27,520 nucleotides of DNA. Origin: TMED27 sp050633165. GTDB lineage: Bacteria; Pseudomonadota; Alphaproteobacteria; Micavibrionales; Micavibrionaceae. Of this stretch, positions 1-6,932 are shown in pieces; positions within the stretch are counted from its first letter, which is position 1; every line of letters starts with the position of its first letter. The position numbers and the translations under genes were made by a program. The notes under the pieces were generated by a model. It saw only the letters and a list, made by a program, of their open reading frames with translations. It made no database searches and was not told the origin of the DNA. Location of the stretch: contig JBOEFZ010000006.1 of assembly GCA_050633165.1 (NCBI GenBank), forward strand, positions 1 through 27,520, read 5' to 3'.

Positions 1-126
1 TTTATGAGTACGCTACCTAGTTTTTTGAGCGCCTTGGGAGGTAGATCAAAAATGTCTTTGCCTTTCGACTTTATCACCACGGCACCATCCTGCGCTCGCT
101 CCGATTGGTACGCTACGCTTCAGTCA
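1..126 (-). other. Possible partial reading frame at left edge, unrecognised
   Basis: On the minus strand an open frame runs from just after a TGA (near 127-129) to the window edge. It reads in part VVIKSKGKDIFDLPPKALKK. I do not recognise the family. The product would continue beyond base 1, so its length and start cannot be judged. It may be the beginning of a gene or debris of a mobile element, given the neighbouring recombinase remnants. Bases 127-211 hold no frame I can support. Confidence 0.2.
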
Positions 127-191
127 CCACACATGGTGGCTAACACATTGAAACCAAACCAGTGACTAACTCTGGAATTGGTACCACTATG

Positions 192-210
192 TGGGGCAGG
201 TCACTTGCCC
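192..210. other. GC-rich hairpin just downstream of the RTX gene
   Basis: GGGGCAGG and CTTGCCCC form an 8-bp stem (one G-T pair) around a 3-base loop. It lies immediately after the stop codon of the minus-strand RTX gene. No clear T-run follows on the minus strand, so it may be a weak terminator or the end of a decayed insertion sequence. Confidence 0.35.
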
Positions 211-211
211 C

Positions 212-1321
212 CTAAAAAATTTCAATACTTGATGATTGAATATCAAAATCAACAAATTGTATAAGCTGTCCAGAGGGGTTTACATTTTGAGTTAATGTTA
301 CTGTAAATTCATCCGCGTCTAATTCATTGTTTTCATTTTTAACGACAACAAAATCATTCGCATCTTCGAAGGGTCTCAGAATAATGTCACCATTTTCCCT
401 TACGCTTATCATAGTATCAATATCTTTAAATTCAGTGCTTTCATTTATAATGGTGCATCTAATGATATCATCGAAGGCTGAATAGTCCTTAATAATTGTT
501 ACGTTTTTATTTTCCAGTTCATTTTCAAAATGACTAATTGAAAAGCTATCAGACCCTTCTCCACCAAACATCAGATCACGGTCTAGGCCACCAAATAAAA
601 AATCATCGCCATTATCACCGTAAAGAACATCATTCCCATAACCACCATGAATTTCGTCATTTCCTGAGCCTCCAAACAACCTGTCGTCTTCACTACCTCC
701 ATGAACAAAGTCGTCACCGTTTCCGCCTCTAATAGTATCGTTACCCGCACCGCTACGAACCATATCATTGCCATTTCCTGCTCGGATAAAATCGTGCCCA
801 CCACCTCCGTAAATTACATCGTCACCATTGCCACCGTTAATTAGATCATCACCATTATCACCGTTAATTCTATCGTTGCCATAACCACCATGAATTTCGT
901 CATTTCCTAAACCGCCCAACAACCTGTCGTCTCCACCACCTCCGTGAACAAAGTCGTCACCGTTTCCGCCTCTAATAGTATCGTTACCCGCACCGCTACG
1001 AACCATATCATTGCCATTTCCTGCTCGGATAAAATCGTGCCCACCACCTCCGTAAATTACATCGTCACCATTGCCACCGTTAATTCTATCGTTGCCATCT
1101 CCCCCCCATACTGAGTCATCACCCTCTCCACTATCAATGATATCGTTACCAAAGCCACCAATAATCCTATCATTGCCAGCATATGAAAATAACCTGTCAT
1201 CTCCGAATAAACCTAATAGAATATCATTTTCGAGTGATGCATAAATGATGTCGTCTATATCTAGCCCTCTATATAACATGGCTTTCTCCATTTGCGTAAT
1301 ACCGCGATAGTTAGTATACAT
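212..1321 (-). CDS. RTX-type calcium-binding repeat protein
   Basis: The product is dominated by glycine/aspartate nonapeptide repeats of the RTX form GGxGxDxhx (for example GGNGDDVIYGGGGHDFIRAG). These fold into a parallel beta-roll that binds Ca2+, usually in proteins exported by type I secretion. Repeats fill roughly residues 35-255. The last ~110 residues are non-repetitive, acidic and beta-rich, as in RTX C-terminal secretion regions, but no enzymatic domain is present. The start is uncertain: the frame opens at 1321, but an ATG at 1279 (MLYRGLDIDD) has a GGAGAAAG ribosome site, giving about 355 residues. No type I exporter genes are in the window. An exact nine-repeat (81-residue) block is duplicated in tandem. 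It could be a surface or secreted adhesin, or the surviving part of a larger RTX protein. Confidence 0.85.
   Translation of the reverse strand: MYTNYRGITQMEKAMLYRGLDIDDIIYASLENDILLGLFGDDRLFSYAGNDRIIGGFGNDIIDSGEGDDSVWGGDGNDRINGGNGDDVIYGGGGHDFIRAGNGNDMVRSGAGNDTIRGGNGDDFVHGGGGDDRLLGGLGNDEIHGGYGNDRINGDNGDDLINGGNGDDVIYGGGGHDFIRAGNGNDMVRSGAGNDTIRGGNGDDFVHGGSEDDRLFGGSGNDEIHGGYGNDVLYGDNGDDFLFGGLDRDLMFGGEGSDSFSISHFENELENKNVTIIKDYSAFDDIIRCTIINESTEFKDIDTMISVRENGDIILRPFEDANDFVVVKNENNELDADEFTVTLTQNVNPSGQLIQFVDFDIQSSSIEIF
703..1086 (-). repeat. 243-bp-period duplication inside the RTX gene
   Basis: The stretch starting near 704 (aacaaagtcgtcaccg) recurs at 947, an offset of 243 bp, or nine RTX nonapeptides. 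Both copies continue almost identically for about 140 bp, to the ccaccgttaatt at 831-842 and its counterpart ending near 1085. The coding consequence is two copies of the segment from INGGNGDDVIYGG to HGGYGND. The near-identity at DNA level, including third positions, points to a recent tandem duplication. Confidence 0.85.
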
Positions 1322-1370
1322 AATATTATATCGAACTTTTCGAAATAAATCTATTGTTAATTCTTAAATT

Positions 1371-1565
1371 TTATAAACCAGGAGCGTTTAGCCTTATTGC
1401 TCGCAATTTCTTCTCAATATGCGCGATGACCTGCTCTTGCTTCACATAGATTTTCTTCGAAGTGTCTTCAGGATTATAAGCGATCAAATAACAATATCTG
1501 CCTTTCTTTAAGTCGCATGTGATCTGCCGCTTCGTGACCGCACATTTGAAGGATCCCCGAAACAA
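1371..1565 (-). pseudogene. Serine site-specific recombinase remnant (zinc-ribbon part)
   Basis: The 64-residue frame contains FRGSFKCAVTKRQITCDLKK followed by GRYCYLIAYNP. This matches the pattern of the recombinase zinc beta-ribbon domain of large serine recombinases (F-x-G-x-x-x-C ... K-x-G-x-Y-x-Y) and continues with a helical segment (VIAHIEKKLRAI). The catalytic resolvase domain and the rest of the protein are absent. The frame opens only at a TTG next to an unrelated plus-strand integrase fragment. I read this as debris of an integrated element. Confidence 0.6.
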
Positions 1566-1567
1566 GA

Positions 1568-1849
1568 ATGGGTCACGATAAAATCATTCGAACGGAGCGT
1601 CACAAAGAGACTTCGCCACAAGTGATCGTGAATACATTTCAATGTTGGTACAAGAAGCTCGGCTTCGAAGGATGTTCATCACATAGCGGACGGCGAACAT
1701 TCATCACAAACGCTGCACGTAAGGTTTCAACAGTCGGCGGATCAATTCGTGATGTGCAGTCACTAGCGCGTCATTCATCGCTACAAATGACACAGAGATA
1801 CATTGAAGCAAATGTTGATGCCCAGCGAAGAGTGGTACAATTGATTTAG
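1568..1849 (+). pseudogene. Tyrosine recombinase/integrase C-terminal fragment
   Basis: The 93-residue frame carries the end of a tyrosine recombinase catalytic domain: SHSGRRTFITNAAR (the HxxR box), LARHSSLQMTQRYIE (the second His and the nucleophile Tyr) and a normal C-terminus DAQRRVVQLI. Residues preceding the HxxR box (QVIVNTFQCWYKKLGFEGCS) also fit the family. The N-terminal core-binding domain and the first catalytic Arg are missing, because the frame begins abruptly beside the serine-recombinase remnant. It therefore cannot be active alone. The intact family is about 300-400 residues. Confidence 0.75.
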
Positions 1850-1959
1850 CGTGATAACTTCTAGTATGTATACTTAAGAATATATCGACAAGAATTTTTA
1901 CATCTTTAATGATATGTATATATTATGCAATAAACTATAAGTATACAACACTGGTTATA

Positions 1960-2340
1960 ATGGAGAGAGCTTTGAGTACAGTAAAACGGAAAACGCGCGC
2001 TAGTGATCTTGATAAAGAGATAGGTGCAAGACTTTCTGCTATGAGGCGTCTAAAGGGTATGAGTCAGTCTGAACTAGGTGAAAAGCTGGATCTTACTTTT
2101 CAACAAATACAAAAATATGAGTCAGGAAAGAACCGCATCAGCACAAGTACTCTCATTACTATTTGTAATATTTTTCAAGTAACGCCCAACAGCTTTGCAT
2201 CTGGAATTGATAGCGATGTAGATGAGAGTGTTAATATTCTTGCTAACGATGAAATCCTAGACCTGGTTCGTGAATGCCAAGCACTTCCGAAAGATCAATT
2301 ACAAGCGGTCATAAAATTTCTTAAGGGAATTAAGAAGTAG
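1960..2340 (+). CDS. XRE-family helix-turn-helix transcriptional regulator
   Basis: The protein has a Cro/C1-type helix-turn-helix near its N-terminus: IGARLSAMRRLKGMSQSELG, then EKLDLTFQQIQKYESGKNRI, a classic XRE DNA-binding fold. The C-terminal half (DEILDLVRECQALPKDQLQA) is helical and may dimerise. The architecture resembles small phage-like or SinR-like regulators common in alphaproteobacteria. The open frame begins at 1909, but ATG 1960 or TTG 1972 is more credible, the latter because GGAGAGAG sits just before it. It is convergent with the downstream acyl-CoA dehydrogenase (19-bp gap) and follows recombinase debris, so it may have been carried on the same element. Its target is unknown. 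Confidence 0.85.
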   Translation: MERALSTVKRKTRASDLDKEIGARLSAMRRLKGMSQSELGEKLDLTFQQIQKYESGKNRISTSTLITICNIFQVTPNSFASGIDSDVDESVNILANDEILDLVRECQALPKDQLQAVIKFLKGIKK

Positions 2341-2359
2341 GGCACTGCTTGCCTTAAAA

Positions 2360-3712
2360 CTATTTGGGCGTTGCAGGCAGTTCAAAAGAGTGTTGAGGTG
2401 TAGTAGGTAAGTTAGCCCTTTCCTCTGCCGCAGCTCTATGCTGCGCCATGAGCCCACTTACTTGCTCCACATGGTGTGCATAGCCCGGTACCACAGCTCT
2501 TGCTATAATCGTTTCACGCATTTGTTTAGACCCTGCGCCAACCAATAATAAAGCCGCAATGCCTCTTTGACGATCAATTCTAAAATCTACGGTGTGCCCA
2601 ACACCGCCATAAAGTTGCTGACATGTATCCGTGACTTCCTGCGCGATGACTCCAGCTTGTAAGAAAACAGATGCGGCGACATCATTATTCCGCGCAAAAG
2701 CATTGGGATCTAAGTCAGATTGCAATGCAGTGGAGGTAATATATTTTTGAGCCATATCTATTTTCGAAAACATATTGCCCAAACCAAGAGCTACCGATTG
2801 ATTAAAGGCAATAGACCTTCCAAATTGTTCTCTTTGAACTAAATATTCCTGAACTTCTTCGTAGGCGGCTTGTGCTACACCAATTGTGTTAGCAGCAAAC
2901 ACCAACCGTTCTACATTTAATCCAGGCATCAAGACTGTGGCACCTTTGCCAACTTCACCTAGAACATTTTCATCTGGAACAAAGCAATCATTGAACACCA
3001 ACTCCGCCGTATCAGAACCTTTAGTTGTCGCTTTTTTTATAATGCCGCCCGCTTCAAAACCTTCTGTAACACCATCAATGATAAAAGCGGTTAGTTTTTC
3101 ACTGTCATCTGTTTTGGCATATAACACTAACGTGTCAGCAGTTGTATTTTTCCCTGCCACAGGATCAAAACGAGCACCATTTGTGATCCAATATTTACTA
3201 CCATTAACAACAAAGCCACCATCAATTTTTCTGGCTCTAGTTGTCATGCTCATAACATCAGAACCTGCATTTGGCTCACTCATTGCCAGTGCGCCAACGT
3301 CATGTCCGGACGCAAGTCCTGGTAAGTATTTTTGTTTTTGTTCTTGGTTCCCGAATGTAGCTATTTGACGGGACGCTAAGGCTTGATCACATACAAGACT
3401 GACTGTAAGCGCACCAGAAGCTCTCGCCGTTTCCATGACAGTAAGGCAGAGTTCTAAATTGCCTAAACCTGACCCGCCATATTCTTCCGGTATGATGACG
3501 CCTTTAATACCTGCTGCTCCTGCTTCAGCCCAAAGCTCATGAGGAAAAGCGTCTTTTTGGTATGCAGTATCGTCAAGCGGGCGTATTATTTTTTGAGAAA
3601 AGGCATGAGCGTGTTCCCATGTTTCTATGGCTGAAATATTTCTATTTGGCCTTTGGGGTTCCAAAATCAAAAGATGTTGACGCAGTGATTTTTCTAAAGC
3701 TGTTCCGAACAT
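2360..3712 (-). CDS. Acyl-CoA dehydrogenase, isovaleryl-CoA dehydrogenase-like
   Basis: This FAD flavoenzyme family oxidises an acyl-CoA to the 2,3-enoyl-CoA. Family signatures are clear: PEEYGGSGLG (75-84), AMSEPNAGSD (143-152), WITNGA (175-180), the REQFGR helix and C-terminal QLYGGVGH. A glutamate in GLNVERLVFAA (about E268) is where isovaleryl-CoA dehydrogenases carry their catalytic base, and the C-terminal base position of MCAD-type enzymes reads LLVGAG instead, so a short branched-chain substrate is favoured. At 450 residues it is longer than the usual ~390, with an N-terminal leader and a ~40-residue tail. ATG 3712 has a strong AAGGGGG ribosome site and overlaps the preceding small gene by 19 bp. 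Being last in a luxR-luxI operon suggests it prepares or modifies the acyl group of the signal (inference). Confidence 0.9.
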   Translation of the reverse strand: MFGTALEKSLRQHLLILEPQRPNRNISAIETWEHAHAFSQKIIRPLDDTAYQKDAFPHELWAEAGAAGIKGVIIPEEYGGSGLGNLELCLTVMETARASGALTVSLVCDQALASRQIATFGNQEQKQKYLPGLASGHDVGALAMSEPNAGSDVMSMTTRARKIDGGFVVNGSKYWITNGARFDPVAGKNTTADTLVLYAKTDDSEKLTAFIIDGVTEGFEAGGIIKKATTKGSDTAELVFNDCFVPDENVLGEVGKGATVLMPGLNVERLVFAANTIGVAQAAYEEVQEYLVQREQFGRSIAFNQSVALGLGNMFSKIDMAQKYITSTALQSDLDPNAFARNNDVAASVFLQAGVIAQEVTDTCQQLYGGVGHTVDFRIDRQRGIAALLLVGAGSKQMRETIIARAVVPGYAHHVEQVSGLMAQHRAAAEERANLPTTPQHSFELPATPK

Positions 3713-4002
3713 GAATCCCCCTTTTCACTTCCTGTTTTCATATCTGACATTTTTTCGAGGGCTTGGGTCAGAGTTTTGATCTCGCTTTCGTAAAGGTTCA
3801 TGCTTGAGAGGCATAATGAAATAATGCACTCGAATTCAGCGATGCTTTGGCCGCGTCTAGAGCAGTCGTTTAACAGTGACTGTAAGGCGTTTGTTAAGCA
3901 CGATGATGTTTCTTTGAGGCCGTGATTTTTAGTATCTCTAACCAAGTATAATATTGAGAATAAAATCCCTGAAAGTTCGTCTTCAAAATTATCGTTTATC
4001 AT
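3694..4002 (-). CDS. Small helical protein of unknown function in the quorum-sensing operon
   Basis: I do not recognise this 102-residue protein. It looks mostly alpha-helical, with Leu/Ile-rich heptad-like spacing (LSGILFSILYLVRDT, SLCLSSMNLYESEIKTLTQA) and a polar C-terminal tail. No signal peptide or convincing membrane segment is evident. Its ATG overlaps the synthase stop codon (ATGA, 3999-4002), and its own end overlaps the dehydrogenase start by 19 bp, so translation of all three is probably coupled. A helper, adaptor or anti-regulator is conceivable: a small gene overlapping the AHL synthase cinI in Rhizobium (cinS) has such a role. I see no sequence similarity to support orthology. 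Confidence 0.6.
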   Translation of the reverse strand: MINDNFEDELSGILFSILYLVRDTKNHGLKETSSCLTNALQSLLNDCSRRGQSIAEFECIISLCLSSMNLYESEIKTLTQALEKMSDMKTGSEKGDSCSEQL

Positions 4003-4991
4003 AAACGTCGCTCCTGAATGTTATGAGATTTAGGCTTTGATTCGTGTAATACGAGATTGCTTAAGTCTGTTTCTAATCTGTGTGAGTGATCGACATGAAA
4101 GTTGTCTTTCATATGCTGAAGTAATGAAGGCTTGATGTTATCCGGAACGCCATAGCTTATTTTCGGGCAATATGGTGCACCTGTAATGCTCTCTATTCTT
4201 CTTGCTATTGTTGCTGCAACCCTTTCATTAATTTCTGGAGTAATCGCATAGAAATAAGCTTGAGTGGGGTCACCTTCGTCTAAGACATGACCGTCTTCAT
4301 CCGTAATGAGCACTTCATCCCCCAAAGCCCGATAAGGCACCCCCATTTTGCCGTACATTTTCGCTTGAAGAATACTGGGCATCGTTCCCATGCTCCCCTT
4401 TAATTTTAAATCTAGACCTAGGCGTAAGTGTGAATACATTAAAGGATGCCCAATACCGCCTTTAACGGGAGTAATGACTTTCCCTGCTCTTTCGTACAAC
4501 TTAGAATTAGGGCTAATAATCCGCGTGCCTTCGAAAACCTCGTAGTCTTTAATCGGCTTTGTTTTAGGATAAAAAGAAAGCTTTCGGAATTCCGGATGAT
4601 CTAACATTGTATCGAGCATTGTTGAAGTTGCTCTGGTGGAGCCGTGATACTCAAAATCAGGTCCGACTGCGATGCTGTATACTGAATTATCTCTATCAAA
4701 AGCATCCCACTCATAACCAACAATTTGGCCGGTTTGAGGATCTGCTTCTTCATATTGTCCAATATTTTCGCTACGCCAGTTTTTGAGATTTACAAACATA
4801 TCGTAGCGATGTCTGTGCTGCTCAACTAACAATCTTTCAATGCGATCAGCATGCTCGAAATGCTCTCTATATGCACGGAATGTAAGTGGCGATACGAGAT
4901 AGATGGTGATGTCGTTTGCTGTTAAGGCCGAGCCTTCATTTTGGTGAGCGGCTTGTGCGGCCTGTCTTTGTTGTGCAACGATTGAACGCAT
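3999..4991 (-). CDS. LuxI-family acyl-homoserine lactone synthase, extended form
   Basis: This should condense S-adenosylmethionine with an activated acyl group to give an acyl-homoserine lactone. The conserved residues appear with the spacing of LuxI/EsaI. Counting from the ATG at 4991: R62 and F66 in HRHRYDMF, W72, the acidic trio in YEWDAFD (E94, D96, D99), R120, and E154/R157 in FEGTR. The enzyme is unusually long (330 residues against about 190-220), with ~40 extra residues at the N-terminus and a long C-terminal region beyond the core. The frame opens at a TTG (5018), but ATG 4991 preceded by AAAGAGAG is the better start. It lies about 60 bp after luxR (34 bp from the TTG) and overlaps the next gene by 4 bp. 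Linkage to an acyl-CoA dehydrogenase suggests an acyl-CoA donor rather than acyl-ACP (inference). Confidence 0.88.
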   Translation of the reverse strand: MRSIVAQQRQAAQAAHQNEGSALTANDITIYLVSPLTFRAYREHFEHADRIERLLVEQHRHRYDMFVNLKNWRSENIGQYEEADPQTGQIVGYEWDAFDRDNSVYSIAVGPDFEYHGSTRATSTMLDTMLDHPEFRKLSFYPKTKPIKDYEVFEGTRIISPNSKLYERAGKVITPVKGGIGHPLMYSHLRLGLDLKLKGSMGTMPSILQAKMYGKMGVPYRALGDEVLITDEDGHVLDEGDPTQAYFYAITPEINERVAATIARRIESITGAPYCPKISYGVPDNIKPSLLQHMKDNFHVDHSHRLETDLSNLVLHESKPKSHNIQERRL

Positions 4992-5052
4992 TTGCTTTTT
5001 TCTCTCTTTAATACTCAAGTGAGAACCAAGCTAAATACGTTGTGCGGGTGAT

Positions 5053-5826
5053 TTAACTATCAGTAGTGATAGTAGACTTAATAATTTGGGGGGTAACGAC
5101 TTTATAGCGGATGGCTATAGTCGTCGCGAAAGTCTTGCTATTCACACCTGTTTTTTCAAAAATATTTTTCCAGTGAAAACGAACTGTTGGAACGCTAATA
5201 TTAATAATTTTCGATATTTCCCAATCAGTTTTGCCTTCGGCCGACCACAGTAGAATATCTTTTTCTCTCTCGGAGAAGTTAGGAATCTTGGGCTTTGTGA
5301 ACAGGCTGAGATATTTATCATGAAAAACTGTAGCAATGAGATAAACTTCAGCCATTTCTTGATAGTTTTTTACATTTTCTGCCTTTTCTTTCGATAGCCC
5401 TATGCCTGCGATTTCTCCCAAAGAATTCGCAAATGATATACCAATCCCATCTGCAAGACCTGCATCTTCAGCCTCATTCATAACCTTCTGCGAAAGCCTG
5501 ATTTTTCTTTCATCAACGGAACTATCATGCTTCTGATGCTCAATGATATCTTGCCAGAAGAAGGGGGATCGTTTGTCTAATAGACTTTCCCAGACAGCAT
5601 CAACTTTTTGATATTCTTTTTCATTATAATATTGAAGCCAGTCTTCAGGGTAACTCGTTGCTAAACCGTGATAGGCTTTTTGATTAAGCGAGACATGATC
5701 ATTCATGAGGGTGTAGCAGTTATTGTTGTACCCGTATTGTTCCATTGTTTGATTAAAGTATAAAAACGCTTCTTCTGCGGTTTTAGCATCTTGTATATTT
5801 TTTATGGCGGCTTCTATCGTACTCAT
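5053..5826 (-). CDS. LuxR-family quorum-sensing receptor/regulator
   Basis: The 257-residue protein has the two domains of an AHL-responsive regulator. The autoinducer-binding domain (about 20-165) retains the ligand-contacting residues at TraR-like spacing: W63 and Y67 in EDWLQYY, D76 in VDAVW and W91 in PFFWQD. The usual Pro after the Asp is Ala. The C-terminal GerE-type helix-turn-helix (about 183-242) reads FSEREKDILLWSAEGKTDWE, then ISKIINISVPTVRFHWKNIF. It is the first gene of the minus-strand operon, directly upstream of the synthase. Upstream (reverse strand) lies a TTGAAT-like -35 and a TATATT-like -10, but no convincing lux box. It is most likely the cognate receptor of the linked synthase. 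Confidence 0.92.
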   Translation of the reverse strand: MSTIEAAIKNIQDAKTAEEAFLYFNQTMEQYGYNNNCYTLMNDHVSLNQKAYHGLATSYPEDWLQYYNEKEYQKVDAVWESLLDKRSPFFWQDIIEHQKHDSSVDERKIRLSQKVMNEAEDAGLADGIGISFANSLGEIAGIGLSKEKAENVKNYQEMAEVYLIATVFHDKYLSLFTKPKIPNFSEREKDILLWSAEGKTDWEISKIINISVPTVRFHWKNIFEKTGVNSKTFATTIAIRYKVVTPQIIKSTITTDS

Positions 5827-5939
5827 AAAGTATGGTCAAAGTTGGAGTTTATAAGTGGACATATAATATATATTTTATATAAAATTCAACTATAAGCTTA
5901 AATTTCATAACTGTACACGATAGATAGCGATTTAGGTCT
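5827..5939 (-). promoter_or_regulatory. AT-rich leader/promoter region of the luxR operon
   Basis: The 113 bp upstream of luxR are extremely AT-rich. Read on the minus strand they contain TTGAAT followed about 17 bases later by TATATT-like sequences. A scattered AGTTG/CAACT pair about 45 bp apart is the only symmetry I see. There is no 18-20-bp lux-box-like palindrome. Beyond it lies insertion-sequence debris, so native regulatory sequence may have been truncated. Confidence 0.35.
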
Positions 5940-6037
5940 TGATCACCTACAAGAAACAGGGCGCTACAAAAATAATCAAGCTGAGAACTCGCATCTACAT
6001 TTTCGAAGGCGGGAGCGAGGTATGAATAAGTTTAGAT
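5940..6037 (+). pseudogene. IS6-family transposase fragment
   Basis: A plus-strand reading gives TGRYKNNQAENSHLHFRRRE then RGMNKF, the same stretch as around the third catalytic acidic residue in the intact transposase at 6933-7631 (TGRYKNNQVENSHLHFRRRE). About 30 codons survive. It abuts the left end of the neighbouring IS6-like element and is the closest mobile debris to luxR. It shows that at least two IS6 copies have occupied this spot. Confidence 0.75.
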
Positions 6038-6065
6038 GGTCATGTCAGATTAAAATGCGATTTTA

Positions 6066-6905
6066 GGGTCAGGATTCATTAAATCCACCATATAACGATG
6101 CAAGCGATAGTGATGGCCGCCATAAAGATATCGGCTCGTCTGTCGTATCGTGTTGCAATTCGTCGCCAATCTTTAAGTTTTGCGAACATGTTTTCGACTT
6201 TATGGCGTTTTTTGTAGATATCCTTGTCGTATTTTACGGGTGTTTTACGGTTTCTTTTTGCAGGGATGCATGGTTCTATGCCTTTGCTCTTGAGGGCATT
6301 TCTAAACCAAGTTGCGTCATATCCTCTGTCTGCCAACAGGGCTTTTGCCTTTGGCCGGCGATCGAGCAAAGCCTCGGCGCCTTTGTAATCACTGACTTGC
6401 CCTGCCGTTAAATGCAGAGCAACAGGGCGTCCATCTTGGTTACAAACCGCATGAAGTTTCGAGTTTAAGCCACCTTTTGTGCGTCCAATAGCGCGGGGAA
6501 CATCCCCCCTTTTAACAACGAACTCGCTGTGCGGTGGGCTTTTAAGTGAGTGGCATCAATTTGCAAATGATCATGGGCACAATCTTGCGCAACCAAATTT
6601 GCAAAGATCTTATCAAATACACCCATCCGAGACCAACGTCTGAAGCGTGTATAGAGCGTTTTATGTGGACCATAGATGGCCGGGGCATCGCGCCATTGTA
6701 AACCACGCTTTAAAACATGGATGATACCACTCACAACACGACGGTCATCAACACGGGGAACTCCGTGAGGGCTTGGAAAATAACGCTTAATCGCCTTGAA
6801 TTGTTCATCGCTTAGCCAGAATATATCACTCATAATAATCTCCTTTTTTACAAGTGAATCATAATCATTCAATCAAGAAAAGGCATATTCAATAGATCCT
6901 GACCC
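6066..6905 (-). mobile_element. IS5-family (IS427-like) insertion sequence
   Basis: Inverted ends GGGTCAGGATTCATT (6066-6080) and, in reverse complement, GGGTCAGGATCTATT (6891-6905) bound an 840-bp element flanked on both sides by TA (6064-6065 and 6906-6907), consistent with a 2-bp TA target duplication. It carries a two-frame DDE transposase on the minus strand. It sits between the left end and the transposase start of the surrounding IS6 element, so it inserted later. Confidence 0.85.
6079..6833 (-). CDS. IS5/IS427-type transposase, two overlapping frames (orfA-orfB)
   Basis: OrfA starts at ATG 6833 (AGGAG site upstream) with MSDIFWLSDEQFKAIKRYFP and includes the first catalytic Asp region (LQIDATHLKAHR). 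It ends at 6465. OrfB is in the -1 frame, reads on from the same point (RGDVPRAIGRTKGGLNSKL) and supplies LLADRGYDATWF (second Asp) and YKKRHKVENMFAKLKDWRRI (the Glu region), ending at 6079. The frames join at an A4G6 run (plus-strand coordinates 6504-6513), where a -1 shift fuses them. Such frameshifting is typical for this IS group, so the gene may be functional rather than broken. The alternative is a homopolymer indel. Confidence 0.85.
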
Positions 6906-6932
6906 TAGCTAATTTCTGATATTTTTCAGCTT

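Noticed and set aside
538..804. Open frames antisense to or shifted from the RTX gene, one very His-rich
   Set aside because: They are by-products of the repetitive glycine/aspartate codons read in other frames; the RTX frame explains the composition.
600..1190. Regularly spaced repeats resembling a CRISPR array
   Set aside because: The spacing is 27 bp in register with codons and there are no unique spacers; it is RTX nonapeptide coding sequence.
2886..3368. 160-residue plus-strand frame within the acyl-CoA dehydrogenase gene
   Set aside because: It lies antisense to a clear enzyme and has no recognisable motif or ribosome site.
5827..5900. Possible lux box upstream of luxR
   Set aside because: Only distant AGTTG/CAACT symmetry and general AT-richness are present; no 18-20-bp dyad of the lux-box type.
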